Origin: Desulfobacula sp.
GTDB lineage: Bacteria; Desulfobacterota; Desulfobacteria; Desulfobacterales; Desulfobacteraceae
DNA length: 13,365 bases
Reading direction: 5' to 3'
Assembly (NCBI RefSeq): GCF_021107415.1
Contig: NZ_JAIOSW010000395.1
Location: 1 to 13,365, forward strand
The notes under the pieces are model-generated. The model did no database searches. It had not been told where the DNA came from and was given only the letters and a program-made list of their open reading frames with translations. Shown here one piece after another: positions 1 to 7,731 of this stretch. Numbering within the stretch: the stretch's first letter is position 1; each line of letters begins with the position of its first letter. A program made the position numbers and the translations under genes.

Positions 1-1026
1 ATGACATCCACCATGGCGGAAATTGAGGATCGTGGCATTGATGCCGCATCCTTCTGGCAATGGCTGTTTTTCAAAAAAACGCCTTATAATTATGAAGAAA
101 GCCGGGACTGGAACCGGGTGGATTTTTTAAGTTCCGGTGTGTTTGCGGCTCATTATGTCAATACAGTCAGTCCGACTTTTTTAACTGAAATTGTTGAAAA
201 CCGTCATCCATTTGTTGAAGATTGTTTAAAAAATGAGTTGATCAATAAATATCATGCCGGATGTGCCACAGGAGTTTTGAATGCACCTGAACCGGAATTC
301 AACCCTGCTGTTGATGAGATGATCCGGTATAATTACGGGCCGAAAAATCACAGGAAACAGAAGGCCAGAAATAAAACCTGTCTTCAAAAGATACTCGATC
401 TTGATCAAGATGAGAACGCAGTCATGTTTTTCTGGCCGTCAAGGCTTGATCCTGTACAGAAAGGGTGCCAGCTTCTGGCTCAGATCATGTATGATATTGT
501 ATCTCAATACTGGGATGCCAATCTCCAGATTGTGTCTGTGGCCAGTGGAGAATATAAGAAACATTTTCGTGATATTGTCAGGTTTCATGGCCTCGGGAAC
601 CGGGTCGCCATTTGCGGATTTAATGAGGGGCTGTCGCACCAGGCCTTTGCAGCCAGTGATTTTTTGTTTATGCCGTCATCCTTTGAACCCTGCGGTCTTC
701 CCCAGATGGTGGGCGGTATCTATGGGACATTACCCATTGTCCACGATACAGGGGGCTTGCATGACACTATCCATCAACTGGATCATGAAAATAATATAGG
801 CAATGGATTTTTATTTAATGTCCATGATGCCAGCGGGTTTAAATGGGCCATTGACAGGGCCATGGACTTTCATTCCCTTGACCCGGACATAAAAGAAGAA
901 CAAATTAACCGGATTATGATCGAGAGTGTGCTTGAATTTAACCATAGCCGATGTGCGGAAGACTATATAAACTTATATGAAAAAATGCTTAAAAGGCCGT
1001 TCCTTGTCAGACCCGGCAATTTTTAA
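1..1026 (+). CDS. glgA: Glycogen (starch) synthase, GT5 family, C-terminal part (5' end outside window)
   Basis: Transfers glucose from a nucleotide-sugar donor (ADP-glucose in most bacteria) to the non-reducing end of an alpha-1,4-glucan in the cytoplasm. The visible 341 residues cover the end of the first GT-B lobe, with a TVSPTF segment near residue 56 typical of GT5 enzymes, and the whole second lobe. In the second lobe, WPSRLDPVQKG (about 145-155) is the nucleotide-sugar lobe's usual R-x-x-x-QKG region. SSFEPCGLPQ (E229, C231) is the conserved GT5 catalytic-site loop, followed by GTLPIVHDTGGLHDT. Family members are about 480-500 residues, so roughly 150 N-terminal residues, including the KxGGL loop, are missing. 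The frame is open to base 1, so the ATG there is probably internal. The stop overlaps the branching-enzyme gene, indicating one glycogen operon. The region before the catalytic loop diverges from typical bacterial GlgA. Confidence 0.88.
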   Translation: MTSTMAEIEDRGIDAASFWQWLFFKKTPYNYEESRDWNRVDFLSSGVFAAHYVNTVSPTFLTEIVENRHPFVEDCLKNELINKYHAGCATGVLNAPEPEFNPAVDEMIRYNYGPKNHRKQKARNKTCLQKILDLDQDENAVMFFWPSRLDPVQKGCQLLAQIMYDIVSQYWDANLQIVSVASGEYKKHFRDIVRFHGLGNRVAICGFNEGLSHQAFAASDFLFMPSSFEPCGLPQMVGGIYGTLPIVHDTGGLHDTIHQLDHENNIGNGFLFNVHDASGFKWAIDRAMDFHSLDPDIKEEQINRIMIESVLEFNHSRCAEDYINLYEKMLKRPFLVRPGNF

Positions 1027-3013
1027 TGACCCTTATCTTCTTGCCTATGCTGATATTATATCATCAAGACGATTAAGAGCCATTGAGCTTGAGGAAAAAA
1101 TAAAACAGGAAAATAAGGGATCTTTAGGCTTTTTTGCAGATTACCACAAGATTTTCGGTCTTCATTTTGATGAGGATAAGGGTTCATGGGTATTCAGGGA
1201 ATGGGCACCCAATGCCAGTGAAATTTTTATTGTTTGTGAAAAAACATCCTGGCAGAAAAATAAAGACTTGCAGATCAAAAGAAAAGACAACCATGTGTTT
1301 GAAAGATTGTTTCCAAAAGAGACATTCTCACATGGGGATCTTTTCAGGCTCAAACTTGTCTGGCCGGGAGGGGAAGGGGATCGGATTCCTACGGCAGCTA
1401 CACGGGTGGTTCAGGATTCGCACACGCTCATTTTTAATGCCCAGGTCTGGCACCCACAAGAAAAATACAAGTGGAAGATAAAAAAATTTTCACCTCCAAA
1501 GGAATCTCTTCTGATCTATGAAACCCATGTAGGGATGGCATTGGAGGATGGCAGAATAGGGACATATGCTGAGTTTGAACATAATATTTTGCCCAAAATA
1601 GCCGATGCCGGATATAATGTCGTTCAATTGATGGCGATTCAGGAGCATCCGTATTACGGCTCATTCGGTTATCATGTTGCAAATTTTTTTGCACCTTCCT
1701 CAAGATTTGGAACCCCTGAAGAATTTAAGAGCCTGATTGATGCTACCCACAAAAGAGGCATAAGGGTTTTTATGGATATCATTCATTCCCATGCTGTAAA
1801 TAATGAGGTGGAAGGCATTGCAAAATTTGACGGCACCGGTTACCAGTTTTTTCATGACGGGCCCAAGGGCTATCACCGGCAATGGGATTCAAGATGCTTT
1901 GATTATAGTAAATCTTACGTATTAAAATTTCTTTTATCCAATTTAAAATTCTGGATCAAAGAATTTAAAATTGACGGGTGCAGGTTTGACGGTATTACCA
2001 GCATGCTGTTTGAGGATCATGGACTTGGGCGGGCATTTACAAGCTATGATGATTACTATGGGAGTGATGTTGATGTGGATGCCTTATCTTATTTATTTCT
2101 TGCAAACAGCCTTGTTCATGACATCAACCCGGATTTCACCACCATTGCCGAAGATGTCAGCGGATACCCCGGACTTGCCGCTCCTATTTTAAAAGGGGGG
2201 ACAGGGTTTGATTACCGGTATGCCATGGGAATAGCTGATTTCTGGATACGCCTGTTAAAAGAATTTAAAGATGAGCAGTGGCACCTTGGTAGTCTCTGGC
2301 GCGAACTGACAACAAAAAGAAAAGAAGAAAAGACCATCAGCTATGCCGAATCCCACGACCAGGCACTGGTGGGTGATAAAACGCTTATCATGCACCTCAT
2401 GGGCAGCCATATCTATACTTCCATGAAAAAGGATAATGAGAGTATTGAAACCCTCAGGGGTGTGGCCCTGCATAAGATGATTCGTTTGATTACCATTGCA
2501 ACGGCAGGTTCAGGTTATCTGAATTTTATGGGCAATGAGTTCGGGCATCCTGAGTGGGTGGATTTTCCCACCGAGAAAAACAATTATTCCTTTCACTATG
2601 CCAGACGTCAGTGGTCATTAAAATATGATAAGGATTTATATTTTTCCTGCCTTTTTGAATTTGATAAAAATATGATCGCTATTGTAAAGGACTCTGATCT
2701 TTTTTCTTCACCTGATGTAAATCTTTTATGTATCCATGAAGATGACAAGGTCATTGCTTTCGAAAGAAAAAAAATAATCTTTGTTTTTAATTTTCATCAT
2801 TCAAAGTCTTTCTCAGATTATATGTTTGCTGCCCCTGCGGGTGAATACAGGGTGGATCTCAATTCTGATGAAATCCGATTTGGCGGAAAAGGCAGGCTTG
2901 AACAAGGCCAGGTCCATTTTACCATCGTCGATCCAAAGAGATCCGACAAAGGAAGTCTTTTGAGCCTTTATCTCCCTACAAGAACGGTAATTATACTGAA
3001 ATTGAAAACATAA
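977..3013 (+). CDS. glgB: 1,4-alpha-glucan (glycogen) branching enzyme, eukaryote-like GH13_8 type
   Basis: Cuts an alpha-1,4-glucan chain and rejoins it as an alpha-1,6 branch. The 678 residues hold an N-terminal CBM48-like beta-sandwich (about 40-165, FREWAPNASEIF), the GH13 barrel (about 180-560) and a C-terminal all-beta domain. Catalytic residues are visible: nucleophile D338 in DGCRFDGITSML, acid/base E392 in TIAEDVSG, and D461 in YAESHDQALVGDKT. The signatures YETHVGMA, YYGSFGYHVANFF, VHSHA-like IIHSHAVNN and NFMGNEFGHPEWVDFP are those of the plant/fungal/animal branching enzymes. The usual bacterial GH13_9 form (WGYQ, GHFP) differs. The ATG at 977 overlaps glgA by 50 bases and has no clear ribosome site. 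TTG 1004, with AAGG at 993-996, is a plausible alternative start that would remove nine residues; homology begins only near NDPYL. Translational coupling to glgA is likely. Confidence 0.93.
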   Translation: MKKCLKGRSLSDPAIFNDPYLLAYADIISSRRLRAIELEEKIKQENKGSLGFFADYHKIFGLHFDEDKGSWVFREWAPNASEIFIVCEKTSWQKNKDLQIKRKDNHVFERLFPKETFSHGDLFRLKLVWPGGEGDRIPTAATRVVQDSHTLIFNAQVWHPQEKYKWKIKKFSPPKESLLIYETHVGMALEDGRIGTYAEFEHNILPKIADAGYNVVQLMAIQEHPYYGSFGYHVANFFAPSSRFGTPEEFKSLIDATHKRGIRVFMDIIHSHAVNNEVEGIAKFDGTGYQFFHDGPKGYHRQWDSRCFDYSKSYVLKFLLSNLKFWIKEFKIDGCRFDGITSMLFEDHGLGRAFTSYDDYYGSDVDVDALSYLFLANSLVHDINPDFTTIAEDVSGYPGLAAPILKGGTGFDYRYAMGIADFWIRLLKEFKDEQWHLGSLWRELTTKRKEEKTISYAESHDQALVGDKTLIMHLMGSHIYTSMKKDNESIETLRGVALHKMIRLITIATAGSGYLNFMGNEFGHPEWVDFPTEKNNYSFHYARRQWSLKYDKDLYFSCLFEFDKNMIAIVKDSDLFSSPDVNLLCIHEDDKVIAFERKKIIFVFNFHHSKSFSDYMFAAPAGEYRVDLNSDEIRFGGKGRLEQGQVHFTIVDPKRSDKGSLLSLYLPTRTVIILKLKT

Positions 3014-3111
3014 AATTTAAAAAAGGTCTTCCTTACTTCATTTCTCTTGCAATCCATAGGGGAACCATTTTAAAAAAAGCGTGATTCTAACATGCATTAT
3101 AAGGAGAGAAA

Positions 3112-5499
3112 ATGCTAAAAAATTTTAGCCTTGCAAAAAAAATTATCAGTGGATTCGTTATTATTCTTATTTTATTGATTGTTCTTGCGTTTGCAGGGCG
3201 GCTTGGACTAACCCGGGTAGTTGAAAAAGTGAATTCAGCAAATCAGTTTCAATTTCTAGTGAATCACATATTAGAAGCCAGGCAAAATGAGAAAAAATTT
3301 ATTCTTACCAATGATCCCAAAGCAGTTAGTGTCGTAGAAGATGAAATTACATCGTTGAAAAAGCAAACCAGGGAGATATTAGATGATGCCCAATCAAAGA
3401 ATATAAAAAAACAAGCAAATGATATCATTAAAAAATCAGATATTTATAATAATGCATTTAAAGATTATGTGGTTCTTGCCGGCGAAAAAGACACCCTTAT
3501 GAGCGACATGAATCATAAAGCCAGCCTGGCGCTTGAAACAACAGCTAAAATTCGAGATGAACAAAAAGCGAAATATGATCAATTAAGAAATGAAAGCGAA
3601 ACAAAAATTTCAAGCATGAGGCAAAGAGTCAGTTTTGCCGTTAAAATTAATGATGCATTTTTAAATGCAAAAGGATATAGGATGGTATTGGCAGGGTCCA
3701 ATATTCGCAATATCTCAATATATGAACAATGGAAAGGACATCATAGAAATTTGAAAATGACGGCAGATGAGGTCAATCCCTTATTAGTTCAAGATATTTC
3801 AAAAAAGAGTCTTGAACAAGTCCTTTTAAAACATACGGAATGCATGGACAAGGCCAATCTTTTTTTTGACAGCAAAACTGATGACAACAATATTGCTTTT
3901 ATTAAAGCCATCAAAGAGTTGAATAGGTCCATTGTTATTTTCCAGCAGGAAATGCAGGAGCAGCTTGAATTTTATGTGGAGGATGTTCAGATTTTTTCAG
4001 GACAGATGATGGAACTATCCTTAGGGGCGGATCAGATTGCAAAAATTCTTTTAAATACAAGAATTTTGGAAAAAGATTTTATTCACACAGAGGATGATGA
4101 GATTTTTGAGAAAATTACCCGGAACATTGAGTCCATAGATAAGGTGATTGCACGAGTAATAGAGAATATCGATGATAAGGATAAAACAAAACCCCTGGAT
4201 GGGATCCAGAAAGAGGTTAAAAATTACCTGTCATCATTTAAGCGTTATGCCGGTTTAATGAAAACCCAGCAGACTGCCAAAATTGCAATGGAATCCAGTG
4301 CAGCAAATATTCAAAAAATATGTTTAGAATCAAAAGATTTACAGCACACACAGATGCAGGCCCAGATAAATAAATCAACAGTTTTTATAACCATTGTCAG
4401 TCTTTGTGCGGTGATTTTTGGAGTTCTGATTGCATTTTTTCTTACAAGAATCATTATCACACCGATCAAGATGGTTGTGGGGGCATTAAAAGACATTTCC
4501 CAGGGAGAAGGTGATTTAACCCGGCGAATTGATATTGATACAAAAGATGAAATCGGGGAGCTTGCAAAATGGTTTAATGCCTTTATTGCCCGGTTGAATA
4601 ATATCATCGTGGATATCGGCAGTAATTCCGAGACTGTGACGGCTTCATCAGAAGAACTTTTATCTATTTCAGAGCAGATGGCCGAGGATACAGAAAATTT
4701 GTCGGGAAGATCAAGCTCAGTTGCAACCGCGGCAGAAGAAATGAGTTCAAGTATGAATTCTGTTGCCGCCGCCAGTGAACAGGCCTCCACAAACCTTGGG
4801 ACGGTGACCGGTGCAGCAGGCCAGATGAAGCTGACACTGGGCGAGATAGCTTCCAATTGTGAAAAAGCAAGAGGGGTTACCCAAAATGCTTCACATACAG
4901 TGAAAAAAGCGTCCCAAAGGGTGACATTGCTGGGCACCTCTGCCCGGGATATTAATAAGGTTACAGAGGTCATTACTGATATTGCCGGACAAACCAATCT
5001 GCTGGCCTTGAATGCGACCATTGAAGCGGCAAGGGCAGGTGAGACGGGAAAAGGATTTGCAGTTGTGGCAAGTGAAATAAAGGGCCTTGCAAGCAAGACA
5101 GCAGAGGCTACCCTGGATATTAAAGATAAAATTAAAGGCATTCAAAAATCTACAGATGATACAGTAAGGGATGTAGACCAGGTTATGCAGGTTATTTCAG
5201 AAGTGACTGAAATCGTGGCTGCTATTGCCGCAGCCATTGAAGAGCAGTCTGCTTCTGCAACCGAGGTGGCACAAAATATAGAACAGGCATCCACTGGTAT
5301 TGGAGATGTCAATGAGAATGTTGCCCAGAGTTCCCAAGTCTCTTCTGAAATCTCCAGTGATATTTCAAAGATGAATAGTGTGGCAGTTGATATGACCTCC
5401 CGCAGCAACCAGATGAAAAAGAGCGCACGGAATCTGTCTGATCTTTCTTTAAAACTAAGAGACATGATCGGTGTGTTTGAGGTTTCTATTGACAGATAA
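3112..5499 (+). CDS. Methyl-accepting chemotaxis protein with long helical periplasmic sensor domain
   Basis: Membrane chemoreceptor that would signal to CheA/CheW. Order: TM1 about 11-31, all-helical periplasmic domain about 32-423, TM2 about 424-446, HAMP about 447-500 ([25 protein letters not shown]), and the cytoplasmic signalling domain to 795. The hairpin tip D623[20 protein letters not shown] and [15 protein letters not shown] is canonical for the MA domain; Glu/Gln-rich heptads such as AAEEMSSS and [14 protein letters not shown] are candidate methylation regions. The periplasmic domain resembles the helical-bimodular (HBM) class of McpS-type receptors but is about 390 residues rather than about 250, and shows a repeated motif (see findings). 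A strong ribosome site AAGGAGAG (3101-3108) sits 3 bases before ATG 3112. The ligand cannot be told from sequence. No chemotaxis gene lies next to it, so it appears to be a stand-alone receptor gene. Confidence 0.95.
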   Translation: MLKNFSLAKKIISGFVIILILLIVLAFAGRLGLTRVVEKVNSANQFQFLVNHILEARQNEKKFILTNDPKAVSVVEDEITSLKKQTREILDDAQSKNIKKQANDIIKKSDIYNNAFKDYVVLAGEKDTLMSDMNHKASLALETTAKIRDEQKAKYDQLRNESETKISSMRQRVSFAVKINDAFLNAKGYRMVLAGSNIRNISIYEQWKGHHRNLKMTADEVNPLLVQDISKKSLEQVLLKHTECMDKANLFFDSKTDDNNIAFIKAIKELNRSIVIFQQEMQEQLEFYVEDVQIFSGQMMELSLGADQIAKILLNTRILEKDFIHTEDDEIFEKITRNIESIDKVIARVIENIDDKDKTKPLDGIQKEVKNYLSSFKRYAGLMKTQQTAKIAMESSAANIQKICLESKDLQHTQMQAQINKSTVFITIVSLCAVIFGVLIAFFLTRIIITPIKMVVGALKDISQGEGDLTRRIDIDTKDEIGELAKWFNAFIARLNNIIVDIGSNSETVTASSEELLSISEQMAEDTENLSGRSSSVATAAEEMSSSMNSVAAASEQASTNLGTVTGAAGQMKLTLGEIASNCEKARGVTQNASHTVKKASQRVTLLGTSARDINKVTEVITDIAGQTNLLALNATIEAARAGETGKGFAVVASEIKGLASKTAEATLDIKDKIKGIQKSTDDTVRDVDQVMQVISEVTEIVAAIAAAIEEQSASATEVAQNIEQASTGIGDVNENVAQSSQVSSEISSDISKMNSVAVDMTSRSNQMKKSARNLSDLSLKLRDMIGVFEVSIDR

Positions 5500-5547
5500 A
5501 GAGGGTGTTCCTTTTTTAAGGAAAAAGGGGAGGACTAATTATTTATA

Positions 5548-5576
5548 TTGACATGAATTGAAATAATCTGTAGGTT
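5548..5576 (+). promoter_or_regulatory. Sigma-70-type promoter for the Phe leader transcript
   Basis: A perfect TTGACA (-35) at 5548-5553 is followed after 17 bases by TAGGTT at 5571-5576. That is a modest -10 element, matching TATAAT at positions 1, 2 and 6. A start near 5583 would put the leader-peptide ribosome site 8-10 bases into the transcript, as in classical attenuators. The preceding bases 5500-5547 hold only a small AT-rich inverted repeat after the chemoreceptor stop. Confidence 0.6.
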
Positions 5577-5599
5577 GTGCAAAATATTTTAGGTGAAAA

Positions 5600-5677
5600 A
5601 TGAATAAAATGGCATATATAAATAGTTTTAATTTTGAACGTTTCTTTTTCTTTTTTAGGAGCGTTCATCCGATGTGA
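5600..5677 (+). CDS. Phenylalanine leader peptide (25 codons, attenuator control peptide)
   Basis: A short frame starts at ATG 5600 and ends at TGA 5675-5677. The peptide reads MNKMAYINSFNFER, then five consecutive Phe (codons TTC TTT TTC TTT TTT, 5642-5656), then RSVHPM. Seven of 25 residues are Phe. The ribosome site AGGTGA (5591-5596) lies 3 bases upstream of the ATG. The role is inferred by analogy with pheL of enterobacteria: ribosome speed over the Phe run reports charged tRNA-Phe and selects between RNA structures downstream. The gene that follows encodes Phe-pathway enzymes, which fits exactly. The frame is too short for normal gene finders. The peptide itself probably has no function once made. 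Confidence 0.85.
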   Translation: MNKMAYINSFNFERFFFFFRSVHPM

Positions 5678-5706
5678 CGTTATATTTTTTAATTAAATAA
5701 CGCTCC
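5658..5706 (+). promoter_or_regulatory. Candidate antiterminator pairing (strands A:B)
   Basis: GGAGCGTT (5658-5665, strand A) is perfectly complementary to AACGCTCC (5699-5706, strand B). Strand A starts two bases after the last Phe codon and lies inside leader codons 20-22. A ribosome that finishes the leader and sits on the TGA would cover it, while one held at the first Phe codons would leave it free. Pairing A:B removes strand B from the hairpin at 5699-5735 and so frees strand C. Confidence 0.65.
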
Positions 5707-5735
5707 GGGTGGACATACAAGCCACCCGGGGCGTT
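5699..5735 (+). promoter_or_regulatory. Attenuator hairpin B:C, followed by a U-rich tract
   Basis: Strand B (5699-5712) and strand C (5722-5735) form a 14-bp stem with a single T-G wobble (5704:5730) and a 9-base loop (5713-5721). The tract TTTTAATTTT overlaps and follows the stem, so this may also act as a first, weaker terminator. It excludes both A:B and C:D pairings and would form when strand A is covered by the ribosome (high phenylalanine). Confidence 0.75.
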
Positions 5736-5754
5736 TTAATTTTCAGGCTCCGGG
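5725..5754 (+). promoter_or_regulatory. Alternative antitermination hairpin C:D
   Basis: CCCGGGGC (5725-5732) can pair with GCTCCGGG (5747-5754) as 8 bp including one G-T wobble, with a 14-base loop. Because 5747-5754 is also the 5' arm of the terminator at 5746-5778, this pairing would prevent termination. It is possible only when strand C is not held by strand B, that is, when A:B has formed. Confidence 0.55.
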
Positions 5755-5778
5755 AAAATTTTTCCGGGGCCTTTTTTT
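5746..5778 (+). terminator. Intrinsic terminator of the Phe attenuator (D:E)
   Basis: GGCTCCGG (5746-5753) pairs with CCGGGGCC (5764-5771), one T-G wobble. It is extended by AAA (5755-5757) with TTT (5761-5763) past a bulged G5754, leaving an ATT loop. Seven T residues (5772-5778) follow directly. It lies 30 bases before the structural gene and therefore must be read through for that gene to be expressed from the 5548 promoter. Confidence 0.85.
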
Positions 5779-5808
5779 ATTTTTTATATATTTTAACAGG
5801 GGGAGAAA

Positions 5809-7677
5809 ATGATTCTTGTACTTGAAAGCAAAATTACTCAGAACCAGAAGGGTAAAATTAAAAATATGCTTTCTGATGAAGGGTGTATCACACATGAAAT
5901 CACTGATGCAGGCAGAGATATAATCGGAATTATCGGCAAAACCAGGAAAAGCCTGGATGAATTTAAACAAATGGATGGTGTTGCTGATGCTGTCCCGATA
6001 AAAACATCCCATAAACTTGTCAGTCGTGAATTTAAAACAGAAGATACCAGGGTAAAAATCGGTAATGTTGTGGTGGGGGAAGACCGGGTTGTCATTGTGG
6101 CAGGACCTTGCGCCGTTGAAAGCCAGACCCAGGCCATGACCATTGCAAAAGAAGTGAAAAAATATGGTGCGGTTCTTTTTCGTGGGGGGGCATATAAACC
6201 CAGGTCTTCGCCATATTCTTTTCAGGGCCTGGAAGAAGAAGGGCTTAGAATTCTGGCAGATGTCAGGGATAAGACAGGACTTGGTGTGGTCACGGAAATC
6301 ACATCGGTTTCCCAGGCGGATCTGATGATGAAATATATTGATGTGGTTCAGATTGGTGCCCGTAATATGCAGAATTTTGAGCTTTTAAAATGTGTGGGCC
6401 GCATGGGTAAACCGGTTGTGTTGAAAAGAGGACTTGCCTCCACCATACAGGAGTGGCTGATGTCTGCAGAATATATCATGGCGGAAGGAAACAGCAATAT
6501 CATTCTTTGTGAAAGGGGTATCAGAACTTTTGAACCCTATACAAGAAACACACTGGATCTTTCAGCTATTCCGGTTTTGAAAAAATTAACCCATCTGCCC
6601 ATTATGATTGATCCAAGTCATGCAACAGGTATGAGGGAAAAAGTAAGTCCCATGGCAAGAGCTGCAGTGGCAGCAGGAGCGGATGCCCTTATGATTGAGG
6701 TCCATAATAACCCGGACCAGGCACTGTCAGACGGGCCCCAGAGTCTTTATCCGGAACAATTCGGTCAACTGACCAGGGATATCTACGTGATTGCGCCGGT
6801 TGTGGGTAAGCAACTTGATTTCGACTATTTGAGGAAATCAGAAATCATCAACAATCCAAAAACGGAAGATTCAAAAACAGCCGCTTTTATTGGCGAATAC
6901 GGTGCTTACAGCCATAAGGCAAGCCTTGGATTTTTCGGTGAAGAGATCACACCGGTTCCCATGAAAACATTTAAAGATATTTTCCAAGCCGTGCAAACCG
7001 GGACCTGCCAATATGGTATTATCCCGTTGGAAAATTCTCTTTCCGGGTCCATCCATGAGAATTTTGATTTGCTCCAGGAATATGATCTAAAAATTATCGG
7101 AGAGATTACCATAAGGATTAAACATGCGTTAATTGCCCATGAAAATGTTTCAAAGAATGAAATTAAAAAAATCCTTGCACCACCGCCGGCATTTTCTCAA
7201 TGCAAAAATTACCTGGATCAATATCCTGATATTGAATTGGTCCCTGTAAAAGCCACATCCAGTGCAGTGAGACACATCAGGGATTCCGATGACAAACATG
7301 CTGCAGCTATCGGATCAACCATGGCTGCAAAGATTTTTAATATGAATATCATAGAAAAGTCCATTGAAGATAATCCAAGGAATTATACAAGGTTTGCTAT
7401 AATTGCCAAAGAGATAAAAGGTCACAAAAAAGCGAATAAAACATCTATTATTTTTTCCACCGGCAATAAACCCGGTGCATTATTTGAAGTGATGAAAGTG
7501 TTTTCAGAATATCAGATCAATCTGGTCAAACTTGAATCACGCCCCATGCTTGGAAAACCTTGGGAATATATGTTCTATGTAGATATTGAAGCCGATATTG
7601 AACTTTCCGAATTTGCACCTGTCATGGAAAAACTTCAGGAAAAATCGGAAAATTTAAGAATCTTAGGGAGGTATTAA
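5809..7677 (+). CDS. aroF-pheA: Fused DAHP synthase (type I-beta) - prephenate dehydratase with ACT domain
   Basis: One 622-residue protein for two steps. The N-terminal part makes DAHP from PEP and erythrose 4-phosphate (shikimate entry); the C-terminal part turns prephenate into phenylpyruvate. Residues 1-70 are the ferredoxin-like regulatory domain of Thermotoga-type DAHP synthase, leading into KLVSREF. The barrel (about 85-335) keeps the metal ligands: C101 in AGPCAVES, H271 in DPSHATG, E297 in IEVHNNP and D308 in [24 protein letters not shown] and [11 protein letters not shown] are also intact. After a linker of about 20 residues comes prephenate dehydratase (about 357-540): PLENSLSGS (406-414) and the TRF motif at 527-529. 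The ACT domain (about 545-622) has NKPGALFEV and the Phe-binding ESRP (576-579). No chorismate mutase domain is present. Ribosome site AGGGGGAG at 5798-5805. Expression is probably controlled by the Phe attenuator directly upstream. Confidence 0.95.
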   Translation: MILVLESKITQNQKGKIKNMLSDEGCITHEITDAGRDIIGIIGKTRKSLDEFKQMDGVADAVPIKTSHKLVSREFKTEDTRVKIGNVVVGEDRVVIVAGPCAVESQTQAMTIAKEVKKYGAVLFRGGAYKPRSSPYSFQGLEEEGLRILADVRDKTGLGVVTEITSVSQADLMMKYIDVVQIGARNMQNFELLKCVGRMGKPVVLKRGLASTIQEWLMSAEYIMAEGNSNIILCERGIRTFEPYTRNTLDLSAIPVLKKLTHLPIMIDPSHATGMREKVSPMARAAVAAGADALMIEVHNNPDQALSDGPQSLYPEQFGQLTRDIYVIAPVVGKQLDFDYLRKSEIINNPKTEDSKTAAFIGEYGAYSHKASLGFFGEEITPVPMKTFKDIFQAVQTGTCQYGIIPLENSLSGSIHENFDLLQEYDLKIIGEITIRIKHALIAHENVSKNEIKKILAPPPAFSQCKNYLDQYPDIELVPVKATSSAVRHIRDSDDKHAAAIGSTMAAKIFNMNIIEKSIEDNPRNYTRFAIIAKEIKGHKKANKTSIIFSTGNKPGALFEVMKVFSEYQINLVKLESRPMLGKPWEYMFYVDIEADIELSEFAPVMEKLQEKSENLRILGRY

Positions 7678-7692
7678 GGGCTTTTCTAAAAT

Positions 7693-7724
7693 GGCATTCC
7701 CTGATTTATTAAATCGGGGATGCC
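7693..7724. terminator. Candidate bidirectional terminator hairpin between convergent genes
   Basis: GGCAT plus TCCC, then GATTT, pairs across an ATT loop with AAATC, GGGA and TGCC (7693-7724). There is one wobble and one bulged T. It lies 16 bases after the fusion-gene stop and 8 bases before the GntR stop. There is no T-run on the plus side and only ATTTTAG on the minus side, so its strength is uncertain. Confidence 0.5.
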
Positions 7725-7731
7725 AGGTCGA

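Noticed and set aside
401..799. A 132-codon plus-strand frame inside the glycogen synthase gene
   Set aside because: Out-of-frame shadow of conserved GT5 sequence; composition is Arg/Cys/Pro-rich and unlike a real protein.
3014..3111. Promoter for the chemoreceptor gene (TTGCAA 3047-3052, 17 bases, TTAAAA)
   Set aside because: Weak -10 in AT-rich DNA; no sigma-28 or sigma-54 consensus either, so not supportable.
4311..5141. A 276-codon open frame on the minus strand opposite the chemoreceptor signalling domain
   Set aside because: It mirrors the Ala/Ser/Glu-rich codons of a canonical MA domain, has no ribosome site or recognisable motif, and the plus-strand protein is certain.
5500..5530. 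Small inverted repeat TTCCTT-TTTT-AAGGAA after the chemoreceptor gene as a terminator
   Set aside because: A six-bp AT-rich stem followed by AAAGGGG, with no T-run on the plus strand.
5578..5808. T-box riboswitch upstream of the aromatic gene
   Set aside because: No T-box sequence or specifier stem is seen, and a translated Phe-rich frame with a good ribosome site explains the leader better.
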